Source of the DNA: G942493375 sp942493375
Lineage (GTDB): Bacteria > Armatimonadota > UBA5829
NCBI GenBank assembly: GCA_942493375.1
Contig: OW818698.1
Location: 1,736,001 to 1,800,000 of the forward strand
DNA length: 64,000 nucleotides
Direction: 5' to 3'
Below, piece by piece: positions 36,035 to 46,400 of this stretch (position 1 is its first letter; each line of letters starts with the position of its first letter). Under the pieces are notes generated by a model that worked only from the letters and a program-made list of their open reading frames with translations, did no database searches and was not told the DNA's origin. A program made the position numbers and the translations under genes.

Positions 36035-36637
36035 TTATACCTTACCCAAAAGCTGAGTGTATGCATCATTTATGGAGTCACATAGAAAATCAAGTTCGAC
36101 TTTTACAGAATGCCACGTTAAACCACAAGCCTCAGCAAACTCAATCAAACAGTCCTGCGGAACATCGATTATACCTGTATCAAGGTAAATAAGCTTGCTG
36201 TGCAAGTTACTCATCAGGTCAGGCAGTAGTTTGTTACTAACACCCAGTGTCTGATGGAAAACATCCTTCCACCTGTGTGCCCACTCAGGCATAATCAAAA
36301 AAGCACGCTCTGTGCGCAACTTCCTATATTCATCGTGACCTAATAATATCTCGCAACAATTGATGCCAGGGGTGCGGATAATTCTATCATTCTGTTCCAA
36401 GTCAATCATATAGGCGTGACAATCACCGTATACTAGTACTATCCGTACACCGGTTGAAAGGTAATGATCCAAAGACTCAACCATTTGTTGGTGCAATACC
36501 TCTGGTTTTACATGCAATGTGGAGTCCAGAAAAAATGGCTCCACATTGATCTTACTTGTCTCGTAAAGTAACTCAATCTCTCGTTTGAGTACAGAACAAG
36601 CCAGGCAAATGACTTTAGGACTGTTGGTCTGGCACAT
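36035..36637 (-). CDS. DUF1638 protein
   Basis: About 200 residues from ATG 36637. The DUF1638 pattern is visible: an N-terminal ICLACSVLKREIE, then DSTLHVKPEVLH, LVYGDCHAYM and INCCEILLGHDEY. The function is unknown, but these proteins recur with corrinoid methyltransferase genes in anaerobes. The start is uncertain: ATG 36637 lies inside the end of the UroD gene (overlap about 23 bases) and AGGA is 14 bases upstream. A longer reading frame to 36781 overlaps UroD further and is unlikely to be used. Confidence 0.75.
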   Translation of the reverse strand: MCQTNSPKVICLACSVLKREIELLYETSKINVEPFFLDSTLHVKPEVLHQQMVESLDHYLSTGVRIVLVYGDCHAYMIDLEQNDRIIRTPGINCCEILLGHDEYRKLRTERAFLIMPEWAHRWKDVFHQTLGVSNKLLPDLMSNLHSKLIYLDTGIIDVPQDCLIEFAEACGLTWHSVKVELDFLCDSINDAYTQLLGKV

Positions 36638-37670
36638 TGTATCTACTGTATTCCTTAGCTGCATCACAGAATGCGTGTATCTTAGGAAGTGGTGTATCGT
36701 ATGGTATGTCAGGCCCGGAGGTTGCCAGAATAAAATGAGGGTCATCACGGTGACTGTGCAGCACATTCTGGCAGAATCCACTTATCTCATCAACACTCAT
36801 ATGATGTAACCCGTGTCCTTCAGGCCCATAAAACAGGACTTTCTCTGGTCCGGCCTTAATACGTGATGATTTCGGATCATCCCTTGAATCCAGCGCAAAT
36901 CCGATAACATTGCTTATGTCTTTATATAAATCAATGAACGGCTCTATGCGTTGACCAGAATGATGAATCAGAACACCCCCTTTTATCTCAGGAAGCATAG
37001 CATTGAATAATGGCATCACATATTTTTCAGCATAATCACGCCTGATGGTGTCAGAGCTTGTAAGCGCTGTAACCACCACCACAAAGTCGGCACCATCAGC
37101 TAGAAAGGCATTCGCCATATCTATAAAGAAACCGCTCAGTGACTCAACAACAATTCTGGCAGTGTCTGGCTCGAAATAAATTTTATCCATCCACTTCTCC
37201 AGACCAACTATCATCGGCAGGATGTCCCAGGGTGCCATTACAATCGCTCCAACAGGGGTTTCATTACCACATTGTTTAACAAGTGAACGGATACTTTCCC
37301 TTTGGTATAAAATTGCAGGATTACTGTCTATATCCGGCATTTTGATGTTTAAAAGATCGGTGGCTTCCATCAAGGCTGGTCTAATCAAAGTTGGGGGACG
37401 TGTATCGAAATATCGTGTTTCGCTACCGAAGGATTCCGCAATCTTGGCTAATACAAAAGGGGAGAGAAGGAAATCAACACCAAATTCATCCAGGGCAGCA
37501 ACCTGGCCATCTACAAAGCATTTCGGATCGTTAAAATATGTTTTAAGATCGCATCCGATCAGTCTTGCTCCGATCAAACCCAGAACCGTACCGGTCGGAC
37601 AACGGTCACAGCGCTGGCCAGTTATCGCACCCATTACTCTGTCACGACTGGTAAAGGAGTTTTGATCCAT
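36615..37670 (-). CDS. UroD-type (MtaA/CmuA) corrinoid methyltransferase homologue, zinc cysteines absent
   Basis: 351 residues from ATG 37670, with GGAG 9 bases upstream. The fold is the uroporphyrinogen-decarboxylase barrel used by MtaA/MtbA/CmuA to move methyl groups between corrinoid proteins and thiols. In MtbA-type enzymes zinc is held by His and two Cys in HxCG and GCD motifs. Here the first is IHHSG (His kept, Cys replaced by Ser) and the second is SGPDIP (Cys replaced by Pro). So it may not bind zinc in the standard way or may act on a different acceptor. It follows the corrinoid protein by five bases. Confidence 0.78.
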   Translation of the reverse strand: MDQNSFTSRDRVMGAITGQRCDRCPTGTVLGLIGARLIGCDLKTYFNDPKCFVDGQVAALDEFGVDFLLSPFVLAKIAESFGSETRYFDTRPPTLIRPALMEATDLLNIKMPDIDSNPAILYQRESIRSLVKQCGNETPVGAIVMAPWDILPMIVGLEKWMDKIYFEPDTARIVVESLSGFFIDMANAFLADGADFVVVVTALTSSDTIRRDYAEKYVMPLFNAMLPEIKGGVLIHHSGQRIEPFIDLYKDISNVIGFALDSRDDPKSSRIKAGPEKVLFYGPEGHGLHHMSVDEISGFCQNVLHSHRDDPHFILATSGPDIPYDTPLPKIHAFCDAAKEYSRYNVPDQQS

Positions 37671-37675
37671 ATCGA

Positions 37676-38344
37676 TCAACTCCTTTCAGCCGTTTGCCAA
37701 AGTCTTTCAAACAGTTCGTGGGCATAGATTGCATTACTGCATGTCCCGTCTCCACCAACAGCTTCGATCAATTCCGGGCGGACTACAAATATAGCTCCTC
37801 CAACTGCAAGTTGAAGCTTGCCTTGTAGATTTCGCTTGTCAATTTCTTCTCGGAGTTTCAAAATATTCATAGCTGTAGTGTGCATCATAGCAGATGCACC
37901 GACTATCTTCGCGCCGACATCCATTGCTTTATCGACGAATTGTTCTGCAAGCACATCATTTCCAAGGTCATGCACGTCCCAGCCGTAAGCGTTTAAATAT
38001 ATACCGAGTATGCGCCGACCGAGTGCATGGTAGTCATCTTCGATATTTCCTATGACCACTGCTCTACCAAGTCCTGGCTGTTCAGAAGTATTCTTGAGGC
38101 TTTCTGCTGCGTACTCCATCAGATCTTCTGTTACTCTTGCCGCAACATAACCATCAGCAAAAGTAAACTGCCCACCTGCCGCAGCTGCTTTTCCAACAGT
38201 TTGAAGAGTAGGTTCCAGTATATCCACTAAAAGCCTGTTGTAACCGTGAACATCCCCCCACTCGCGCAGAAGATTAACCGCCTTAACTCTGTCTGCAGAC
38301 TGAATGAGTTTCAGGAGTTCAGTACGTACGGAATCATCATTCAA
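37676..38344 (-). CDS. Corrinoid-binding methyl-carrier protein
   Basis: 222 residues. N-terminal helical cap (about 1-85) then a B12-binding Rossmann domain with the DxHxxG motif in DDYHALG (H106 from the chosen start), which supplies the lower axial His for base-off cobalamin binding. GASAMM and AVGGAIF are later loop motifs. Start: TTG 38344 with GAGGTG six bases upstream; the in-frame GTG 38353 overlaps that RBS. It is the first gene of the operon with UroD, DUF1638 and the kinase. It carries methyl groups between a demethylase and the UroD partner; the demethylase is not encoded here. Confidence 0.85.
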   Translation of the reverse strand: MNDDSVRTELLKLIQSADRVKAVNLLREWGDVHGYNRLLVDILEPTLQTVGKAAAAGGQFTFADGYVAARVTEDLMEYAAESLKNTSEQPGLGRAVVIGNIEDDYHALGRRILGIYLNAYGWDVHDLGNDVLAEQFVDKAMDVGAKIVGASAMMHTTAMNILKLREEIDKRNLQGKLQLAVGGAIFVVRPELIEAVGGDGTCSNAIYAHELFERLWQTAERS

Positions 38345-38364
38345 GATGAACACCTCGATCTAGC

Positions 38365-38402
38365 TTAATGACTCATTAATATACTAAATTATACATCATT
38401 AA
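38365..38402 (-). promoter_or_regulatory. Promoter with TTAATGA operator sites for the corrinoid operon
   Basis: -10 TATAAT on the minus strand (38388-38393). A perfect palindrome, TTAATGA and TCATTAA with one base between (38365-38379), lies at the expected start of transcription, and a third TTAATGA half-site (38396-38402) lies just upstream of the -10. A repressor could cover both. No cobalamin riboswitch is seen. Confidence 0.65.
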
Positions 38403-38471
38403 GCAGCTAATTGTACGAGTTTGTTGACAAACAACAAGGCAAAGTTCGCAATAAAGTTACCAACTACCTAG

Positions 38472-39536
38472 TTATAGTATCGAGGCTAGTGAGTAAGGGG
38501 TATATTCAGCTCTTTGCTTATCACCGACTGATTCAGCTACCCAAAAAGTCTGGCTATCATCCTGAGGGTTTGCATACGACATATAAATGGTGCCTTTGTT
38601 GTTAATGCTGCCTGTATCGCTGTCGTCGCGAGTACTAATGAGGTGTTTTATCTCGTCACTTGTGCAGTTTCCATTGCTTGAACGGGCAAATTCCAGTAGT
38701 TTGCCCCGTCTACTCCGGCTGGTTGGAGATTCCGGGAATTCATTAACTCCGTGAGATTTCAGCCAGTAGACATACTCATCATCTGCTACATGGTTGGTCA
38801 ACGCACAATATCCGCTCTCAACAGGCATTTCAAGCAGACCAGCAGTGGTATTCTGAGCGCAGAAGATGACTCCATTGGCATCTACACAGACCAGGTTCAT
38901 CGTAAATGGAAACACTTTGCAGAACTCGCGGACTTCACTCACAGTGGAACAAGTTTGCAGGATTACCCGCAGAGCGATGTCCTGGTTTATAGCGCCATCC
39001 AGCTGCTTGAGGCCTGGCAGGATTTGAGATGATATCCCTATAGCTAGTCCACGGCTGTTCATTCCCCTGTTCCCCCAGCTTGTGCCGGTAATAGGAAAGG
39101 ATATAAAACTATTACCATTCTCAGGGACGATCTTCACTGGGCCACAATAGTATTCAACAGGATCATCCAGAGCACCAGCACAGGCCACTGTTCCATCAGA
39201 AAGTGTAACAGCCAGGCTGGAACAACATTCACCAGCTCCATAAAACTCATACTGCCATGCCCGAAGGTTCAGGAGCAAAACCTCTATATATTCAGCACCA
39301 GCACCCAGAGCAACTCCTTCCATCTCCTCAATTAACCACGGCCAGTGCCCTGCGATTATACCCTCCTGATGCTCAATCCATGATATAAACTTTTTATCAT
39401 CAAGGGGCAGTGGATCCAGTCCCTTGCGGCGAACGAGTATGTCCAGATTCCTGCTTATCTGAGACGCAAACTGACGTCCGTATGCCTGTCCAATATCCTT
39501 AGGCGTGCCACTAAAAGTAGAAAGTGTCATACTCAT
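38472..39536 (-). CDS. C45-family peptidase / penicillin-acylase-like protein
   Basis: 354 residues related to acyl-CoA:6-aminopenicillanate acyltransferase (Ntn-hydrolase, C45). The N-terminus has the G-T-P-x-x-I/M-G-x-x-Y/H-G region. The candidate nucleophile cysteine is in GECCSSLA, followed by a strand with CAGALDDP. The later RGLAIGISSQ and FCAQNTTAGLLEM are family features. GGGAG precedes the ATG. Acts on amide bonds; substrate unknown. It lies alone between the corrinoid operon and a GH123-like gene. Confidence 0.75.
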   Translation of the reverse strand: MSMTLSTFSGTPKDIGQAYGRQFASQISRNLDILVRRKGLDPLPLDDKKFISWIEHQEGIIAGHWPWLIEEMEGVALGAGAEYIEVLLLNLRAWQYEFYGAGECCSSLAVTLSDGTVACAGALDDPVEYYCGPVKIVPENGNSFISFPITGTSWGNRGMNSRGLAIGISSQILPGLKQLDGAINQDIALRVILQTCSTVSEVREFCKVFPFTMNLVCVDANGVIFCAQNTTAGLLEMPVESGYCALTNHVADDEYVYWLKSHGVNEFPESPTSRSRRGKLLEFARSSNGNCTSDEIKHLISTRDDSDTGSINNKGTIYMSYANPQDDSQTFWVAESVGDKQRAEYTPYSLASIL

Positions 39537-39664
39537 TTGCCGACTCCCTATATATCATCCAACTTCTTGAGATCAGTCATTACATATTCTGCGGGAACGC
39601 TGGACAAAATCTATAATCCAAACATTCTCAACGTAAGTTCCCACAGTGACTACCTGCAACCTGT

Positions 39665-42430
39665 CTATTTCGCAGATTTCTGAACTCGTTCCATTTCCAG
39701 TAGAATCTTTTCGCGGTATTTCAAGAGAACATTTCCGTCAAGGGTAAATTCTGTCAGGTTCTTGCTAACCGGCGCTCCAATAGTTATCAGCTTTTGAAGT
39801 TTACTCCCGGCTTTTCCGGATTTCTCGACAAGTTTTCTGGCTTCAACCAGCATATCACAGTCTTCAAATCCGTCTCTGAGCAGGGCTAATCTCATTGATG
39901 GGACTGCGGTGCCTTTCTTTCCTGGATAGCACAGATAACCGTCACCATTAAAGTTGGCAAATGACTGCGGATTCCAGTTTGCATAGTCAGCATTCATATA
40001 GTCATCCAGCGGAAGAGTGTTCCCAGCATACTGCCAAACATCCAACCCCCAATACAGGAAGCCTGTAATGTCATACTGAAATGTCTGCCAGCCCAGCATT
40101 CTATGATTAATCCCCTGATAGTCCACAAACAGGTTGGCATATGGTGCAATCGGACCGCAGCAGACATACCACCATACTTCCTCTCCAGCCTTCTGGGCCT
40201 GTCTCACGGCATTCATGTCAGCTGTTGCAGTTAACGGACACCAGGTCTTCACATAACCCTGAAGCTTTGGACTCGGGTTCCATCCGGTCTGCATAATCTT
40301 TAAGTCCGGGACTGCATCCAGATAGCTCTTATATTGCTTTTGAAGTTCCCCGAACAAATCAGGGGATGCTTCATCCCAGCCATACAAATATTGCAAGTCC
40401 CAAAGTCCGTGTTTTTTAAGGTATTCAGCTTCAGCCTTTATAACGGCTGGAGTATTCGATACTCTGTATGTAGTAAGTCCAAGTGGAACAAGCTCATTCA
40501 GGTATCCTTCCATCGCGGAATAATCCCAGGTTCCATCTGCTCTCTGAACCGGCTCAACATTGGTCCCATTCCAGAGGTTGCTAGTCAGCCTGTGCTCCAG
40601 GAATGTCTTCGAGTAGTTCATCATCACTTGTTTTTCAGGCACACCGTCCATAAAACCCCTGTAACCCCACCCCTGCAAAAATACAGTGCGCAGGCTGGAT
40701 TTTACCGGCAGTGTAACATCATAAATCCTGATCTTAAGGGGCAATTCGACGGTTCCGGTTCCATCGGCAACCACACTGATTTTACCGGTGTAATTCCCGG
40801 CTTTGTCTGTGGCCAGAGACCGAACCGTTATAAAGAAAGGCTGTCTGCTCATCACAGGTATATTGACAGCCTTGTTGGGCATCAGGACATCGGGGATACG
40901 GCCTTTGAGCGTAGACCCGGGAGTAGATCCTTTGCAGTTTACAAAGGCTATAGGAGTTACATTTAACCGTCCTGCAGGTATCTGCACACCATCCGGACCT
41001 GTCAGTGAAGAAGCAGACACTCTCACATTTCGCAGTTCACCAACAGAGGAGCAGACAACTATCTGGATCGGTTCAAACTCGTTCTTAATCATTGCCAATT
41101 TGATGGATTTTGCAGCCGGTCCAATATCACCGCTGCCTAGAAGCACCTTATGAGTTGATACCGGATTGGTTATGTAGAATGATGGGGTCTTCCCGTTGGT
41201 ATCCTTGCTTGATTTGAGGAAATCAATAGCAGTCGATACATTGGTAAGGTTGCCTGCCGCAACGTCCATTTCCTCAGACAATGTCTCCATCTCACCGATT
41301 GATCCGATATAGACCATCCGAGTACCAAAATACTCCAGCTTCTCAAACATAGCATTTGCTACAGCTTGAACATAATGAGTAATCTTATCTTCCGGACCAA
41401 ACGTGTGTTCAAAATCGGAACCCATCTTATTGGCACGCTCGAATTCATGCCGAAGTATATCATATTTTCCCATTATGTCAGGAATGTTCATCGCCTGGCT
41501 CTGGGACCAGATCACTTTGCCTGCACTATCTTTGACCTGGATAATGAGATCCTTTGTCCCAAAGGATATATCAGCAGAAACCGGGGGACGATTATACACA
41601 TCTATGCGTTTTGATACTGTTTTATCACCACGTGATCCCGTGGTTTTTGATAACAGCTTACCTTCGCCAAAAGACAATTTAGCAGATGTTATCCGATTTC
41701 CCATAGCTCTTAATGGAAGCTGGGAGATCGCAGCTGTCTGCCCATCTCCTGCAAGTTTAAATGTGCCAAAAGCGCCGGGCTGGTGGAATCCGTTCGTCAG
41801 CCTGGACCATGTACCGGATTCTCCGACTTCACTGACAGGAATTGAAGCAGCGCTGCGTGCCAGGTTAGCTCTGAGCTCAAGTCCTTTCTGAGGGGTAACA
41901 TCAATTAGCTTCCAGGGGATAGCCATTTCGACACTGTAACCGGTTGCGGTTTTACTGGTTCTAACCTGCCAGTCCGGGTTCCAGTTGCGTTCGAATGTCC
42001 CATCGTTGCCCATTTCATCGGCGATGGTGCCAACGTAATTGACCATAAAATGGGCATATTTTCCAACAGGCCACTTGGGATTGGCCAGGAACAATTCAAC
42101 AGCTGAGTCTTTCCAAACCGGGCTGTCCACAGGTCCGGATGTTCCTATTAGTTTATCAGGAGCTTCACCAGTGCAGTCCCAACCAAGGTAAAGCGCTTTT
42201 TCGTCGTAACATAAAAAAACTGCTGCCTGCGCCTGGGCTGGCAAAGCCGATCCAACAAGCTTAAACCCCGTCGTCACAGCCGCATTATCCCATTCACCGG
42301 GCGACAATACTCCGTCCAATACCGGAGCTTGTGAAACCTGTGGGATACTGACCAGGGTCTGTGCCCACAAAACAGATGAAAATAACAATAGCACGGCGAT
42401 TGCTGCCGATATTCTTAATATCCGGTTCAA
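39665..42430 (-). CDS. Secreted CBM9-like + DUF4091/GH123-type protein
   Basis: 921 residues. Signal peptide to about residue 23, then an N-terminal CBM9-like domain (about 35-235, APVLDGVLSPGEW, and DSAVELFLANP), a beta domain, then the DUF4091 TIM barrel related to GH123 hexosaminidases. YGWDEASPD holds the adjacent D686-E687 expected for this type of catalytic pair. The start is TTG, with a strong GGGGGAG six bases upstream and its own promoter at 42469-42497. The upstream CBM9 gene ends 70 bases away, so the two may be separately controlled. Likely acts on aminosugar or galactosaminyl residues. Confidence 0.78.
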   Translation of the reverse strand: MNRILRISAAIAVLLLFSSVLWAQTLVSIPQVSQAPVLDGVLSPGEWDNAAVTTGFKLVGSALPAQAQAAVFLCYDEKALYLGWDCTGEAPDKLIGTSGPVDSPVWKDSAVELFLANPKWPVGKYAHFMVNYVGTIADEMGNDGTFERNWNPDWQVRTSKTATGYSVEMAIPWKLIDVTPQKGLELRANLARSAASIPVSEVGESGTWSRLTNGFHQPGAFGTFKLAGDGQTAAISQLPLRAMGNRITSAKLSFGEGKLLSKTTGSRGDKTVSKRIDVYNRPPVSADISFGTKDLIIQVKDSAGKVIWSQSQAMNIPDIMGKYDILRHEFERANKMGSDFEHTFGPEDKITHYVQAVANAMFEKLEYFGTRMVYIGSIGEMETLSEEMDVAAGNLTNVSTAIDFLKSSKDTNGKTPSFYITNPVSTHKVLLGSGDIGPAAKSIKLAMIKNEFEPIQIVVCSSVGELRNVRVSASSLTGPDGVQIPAGRLNVTPIAFVNCKGSTPGSTLKGRIPDVLMPNKAVNIPVMSRQPFFITVRSLATDKAGNYTGKISVVADGTGTVELPLKIRIYDVTLPVKSSLRTVFLQGWGYRGFMDGVPEKQVMMNYSKTFLEHRLTSNLWNGTNVEPVQRADGTWDYSAMEGYLNELVPLGLTTYRVSNTPAVIKAEAEYLKKHGLWDLQYLYGWDEASPDLFGELQKQYKSYLDAVPDLKIMQTGWNPSPKLQGYVKTWCPLTATADMNAVRQAQKAGEEVWWYVCCGPIAPYANLFVDYQGINHRMLGWQTFQYDITGFLYWGLDVWQYAGNTLPLDDYMNADYANWNPQSFANFNGDGYLCYPGKKGTAVPSMRLALLRDGFEDCDMLVEARKLVEKSGKAGSKLQKLITIGAPVSKNLTEFTLDGNVLLKYREKILLEMERVQKSAK

Positions 42431-42468
42431 GTGATACTCCCCCTTAAAATTGCAACTATCTGATTTGG

Positions 42469-42497
42469 AGTATACCCGACACGGATATCACTGTCAA
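42469..42497 (-). promoter_or_regulatory. Near-consensus promoter for the GH123-like gene
   Basis: -35 TTGACA (42492-42497), 17-base spacer, -10 TATACT (42469-42474). It is placed directly after the stop of the upstream gene, so the GH123-like gene can be expressed independently. Confidence 0.8.
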
Positions 42498-42500
42498 TCG

Positions 42501-43472
42501 CTACTCACTAACCCCAAACTGCTGTTCGATCACTCTCAATCGAATGCTTGAAAGCACTTGGTCCGCCTGAGCCAAAGCAGCCTCTCCCTTGTCAGCAAAC
42601 ACCTGGCAGTCGGAACTGTTCTGTGGATTTGCTCGCTTTACTTCATTTACGAAATCGGTGTTCGCTTTCTGAATGGATTCCAATTCCTGGGCGATTGAAC
42701 CCACTGCTGATGGATAAGCTTTTGCGAGGGTTTTCAACTGATTGCTGCGGTCAGTTAGCAACCGTGTGAAATAGTTCTGGAGCCATTCGGAATATGGAGC
42801 AAATATTAAGCGTCCGAACTTACTCGAGTTGTGAAACCAGCCATATGTAGCAGACCAGCACAGCCATCCGCCTGTACCGATAGATCGTGCACGGTTCAGA
42901 TTCATTCCCCAATAGGATTTCTGGTCTATTTTCCCACCAAGCACGCTCAAAGGCACCGATGCTTCAACTGTCCAGCCATCATCTCCGACATGTGCCTTGC
43001 CATCCCAGAGTGGTATAAGCTGCGGGACTCCGACTATGTCTGTAAGGGCCATATCCTTCTCACCCAGAACCCCTACCCGGAGCTGCATATAGTCCCGCTG
43101 ATCTGCATTCACATCGAAAAACAACTCCACCGACTCTTCCCACGGACGCACGTTCCCGCTGGCAAGGTTCTTCTTGAGTGATGCCATTTCAGGCTCTTTA
43201 CACTCGATTGCAATATAAATCCTGTCCCGATCATAACAGACCATTCCCCGGGTCTCTACCTTGACCGGAGTCCCATCTATATTCACAAACACAGCCGTCT
43301 TTTCCGCAGATGCCCAGCAGGAGTCATTGAGCACCCCATCAATAACCGGAGCCTTCACTACTCTATTCGCCGAGTATATGGGCAGCTTCATTTCCGCACT
43401 CCAACAGGGTACAGACAGGCAAGCAAACACAACCAGTAGTAACAAGCACCAGCCAATGCCCTCTTTATTCAT
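42501..43472 (-). CDS. Secreted CBM9-like protein with helical C-terminus
   Basis: 323 residues with a signal peptide (about 1-25). CBM9-type features: APVIDGVLNDSCW, RIYIAIECKEP, ESVELFFDV and DDGWTVEASVPLSVLG. After about residue 230 the protein becomes helical with a coiled-coil-like tail. ATG 43472 overlaps the stop of the large GH42-like gene (ATGA), so the two are translationally coupled. A binding or adaptor role to keep the GH42-like enzyme on its glycan is inference. Confidence 0.7.
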   Translation of the reverse strand: MNKEGIGWCLLLLVVFACLSVPCWSAEMKLPIYSANRVVKAPVIDGVLNDSCWASAEKTAVFVNIDGTPVKVETRGMVCYDRDRIYIAIECKEPEMASLKKNLASGNVRPWEESVELFFDVNADQRDYMQLRVGVLGEKDMALTDIVGVPQLIPLWDGKAHVGDDGWTVEASVPLSVLGGKIDQKSYWGMNLNRARSIGTGGWLCWSATYGWFHNSSKFGRLIFAPYSEWLQNYFTRLLTDRSNQLKTLAKAYPSAVGSIAQELESIQKANTDFVNEVKRANPQNSSDCQVFADKGEAALAQADQVLSSIRLRVIEQQFGVSE

Positions 43473-46400
43473 CGCAGCACTACCTTTTTTGTGGTCTCAA
43501 TGCCGGTGACAGCATCCCTGATAATTACCTTATAACTGCCAATCGGATCATTCAATGCAAAATCTACACCAAAGGATGCGGTCCCATTTGGTGCCAGAAC
43601 ATTCTGAGCCAGGCTCGCAAGCTTCTCTCCCTTTGGAGATACCACTTCGACTCTGAAACAGTGTGTCCCCGTGCAGCTTCCGGAGGTTTTCAATGTTGCG
43701 TTGGCATTCCAGGTCTTACCCGGTGCAACCTCACTATTAGCCGCTACCTGCACACTTTCAACCTTGTATGGCATCAGCGCATACAATTGGGCCTGGAATG
43801 AAATGCGGGTGGAAAAGCTCTCTATATTGCCCAGATACTTCCCTTTCATCACATCATATACATATGACTTGTAGGGGAATATAACTTTGGCGGAATATGC
43901 TGTCATGTCGTTCAAATAGAACTGACGAAGCAGTCCGACAAACTCGATATCACCGGTTTTGAAACGGTGTACCTCAGTTGGCGGCATCTGACCGGTAGTT
44001 GATTGGATCTTCACACCAGGTAGTATTCCAAGGGGTTTCAAGACATCCGTAAAGAATGTGTTTCGCTTCTGTGCAAACTCAGGCCAGGTCTTCCAACCGG
44101 CTTCCCGCATATGGGCTTCACCATAACCTTTCAGAGCATCCCCAACCAGGATAGCTTTGCCTTTTCCGAGATTTGTGATGGTTCCACTGATTGGACTCGG
44201 GAATAGATCCGCCAGCATACTTACAACTTGCAATGTTCCGTGCCCGTTCAGTGTTCCAGGGACCACATCAGCAATTACAGTTCCTCCATCTGAAACGAAC
44301 TCCCGGATCTGTCTGGCTTCTACAGTTGAAACAGACCAGCTGTGCGGCATTATGAAGACTTTATATCCACCCTTTGCCAGCTCTCCGGTCTCTACCTGTT
44401 CATAGGAAACATACTGATACTGTAAGCCTGAATCTTCGAGCGCTTTATTGAAGTCAACCAGAGACTTTGCGTAAGCTGCTGAGTAGTCGGATTCACGCTC
44501 CGCCATCAGACTGTCGGCTATTCTGGAAGCTTCAGAGAAATGCACTGCTATCTTGTCATTCTCTCTTGTTCCGGTCAGTAGGAGCTTGCCTATACCCGAA
44601 CGGATCTTTGCCAGAGCCTGTGTATGGGATTCAAAGAAGGGCAAGCTAGTCAGGTCACCGGCGTATCCGCTGAGATTCCCTGGCGCTCCCATCATCCAGA
44701 ACCAGCTGCTGTTCAGACCGTGAAACAAGCTGTCCCACATAAAGAACTGGTTATACTCCGGTGTTGATGGCATCTGATATGCCCAACCCCAGCCATAGGT
44801 CCCATACCACATTCCCGATACCTGACCCTTACGCTGAAATGAACGCTGGATTTCCATTTGGTCGGAATTGCCGATGTATGAATGTAAAATGTCCATTTTC
44901 TTGCTCAAAAGCCACCAGTCAGCCCCGCTGTTTGGAAGTACAAGTCCGCCGCCTCCATCGAACCCGGCTCTTGCCCCTGGGTCATCGACCATCGCTTTCC
45001 CGGTTGCATTATAGAAATTGGCAAAGATTAAATCCGACGAACGTTTGTGTTCAAGCCACGGAGCATAGTTCTTAGTAACCCTGGCATCCTTGAAAGTAAT
45101 AGGCATTACTTCATTCCAGTTTGCATATGCTGTCTTCCACTCAGCATTTAATGCAGCCAGATTAGGGTATACACCTCGGAGATACTCCTGGAATGCAACT
45201 AGTGAAGATAGACTCCAGTCGATATCCGGATCTGCTGTAAAGTATGTTTCATCTCCATGCGTCCAGACATACGGTCCATATGGCCCCCAGACTGCGCTCT
45301 CAATGGCACCCCAGTCTTTCACTCCCTGCAAAGTATCAGGGCTGGCCATTGGACCATATGCCGCAGCTTCTGGTTTAGGTGTTGGAATTATATGATCAGG
45401 TCCCGCGGAAAACACACCATACCTAGCTGTATAAGGAGCTGCAGCCATTCCGGACCATGCTGTATTTCGGGCGCTGGTGGCGAACTGCCAGCCAACATCC
45501 AGACCCGTCACCTGGTCCTGATCATAAAGCTTTTTCAGCATCTGTAAAGTAATAAAATGGTTGCCTGCTGAGGCCCAGACTATATCATTGAAATCATCCC
45601 AACCGAGTCTGGCTCTCACCGGGAACTGCAAAACACGCTCCGCAAGCGGTTTCCCGGACTGCCGGACAGTAAAACGGACACTGTGCAAAATCGACAATGG
45701 GCGGTCTACTGTGAAAACAAACGATCCACCGGTTGCATCTTTCTCATGCATCTTACGGCCATAGTTGTCCCATAAAGATGCAACCGCAGTTTCACCACCG
45801 CTTAATGGTCGTGAGAATGCTGCCGTGCATGTTACCGATTCACCGGGATTAATGAGAATCCTGTCCAGGTTAAGTTTTGTTATGCTGAGTTCAGGCATAA
45901 CTGCAAATGCCCTGCTTGCCCAGTTTATTGTCTTTCCATCCGAAGTCTTGATCCAGACATCCAGGAAGTAATTACCGGCAGCAATATCAGGCAATGTCAA
46001 AACGGCACCGCTTGCAGTCTGTTTAGCTTTAACAACAAACGTCCGCCCATAGTCCAGTCTGTGCCGGACTACTGCAGATATTGAGCTTCCAGATGGTTTT
46101 GCATCAACATTGACTTGAACAGTCTGTTTGCTCGTGGGCCATTTGACCTGTTCCGGAATCGAGACAGATGTGAACTTAACTCCCGACTGCTTCCAACTTG
46201 CCCACAGGACCGCTTTTGCTACAAAAGCCTGATAGTAGTCATAAGGAACAAGCTCCATCTCCGGCAGTTTGTCCAGATCAGTCCAGACTTTAGGTTCCGA
46301 TAAGTCCCAAACTGGAGTCAAGCAGGGATAGGCTTCACTATAGTCAGGCATCTTGGGGTCTGAATAAAAAAGCCCTACCACCCTACCCTTGCCAAACTTC

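Noticed and set aside
38345..38471. Cobalamin riboswitch before the corrinoid gene
   Set aside because: The space is only about 120 bases, AT-rich, and lacks a recognisable B12-box or the expected paired structure.
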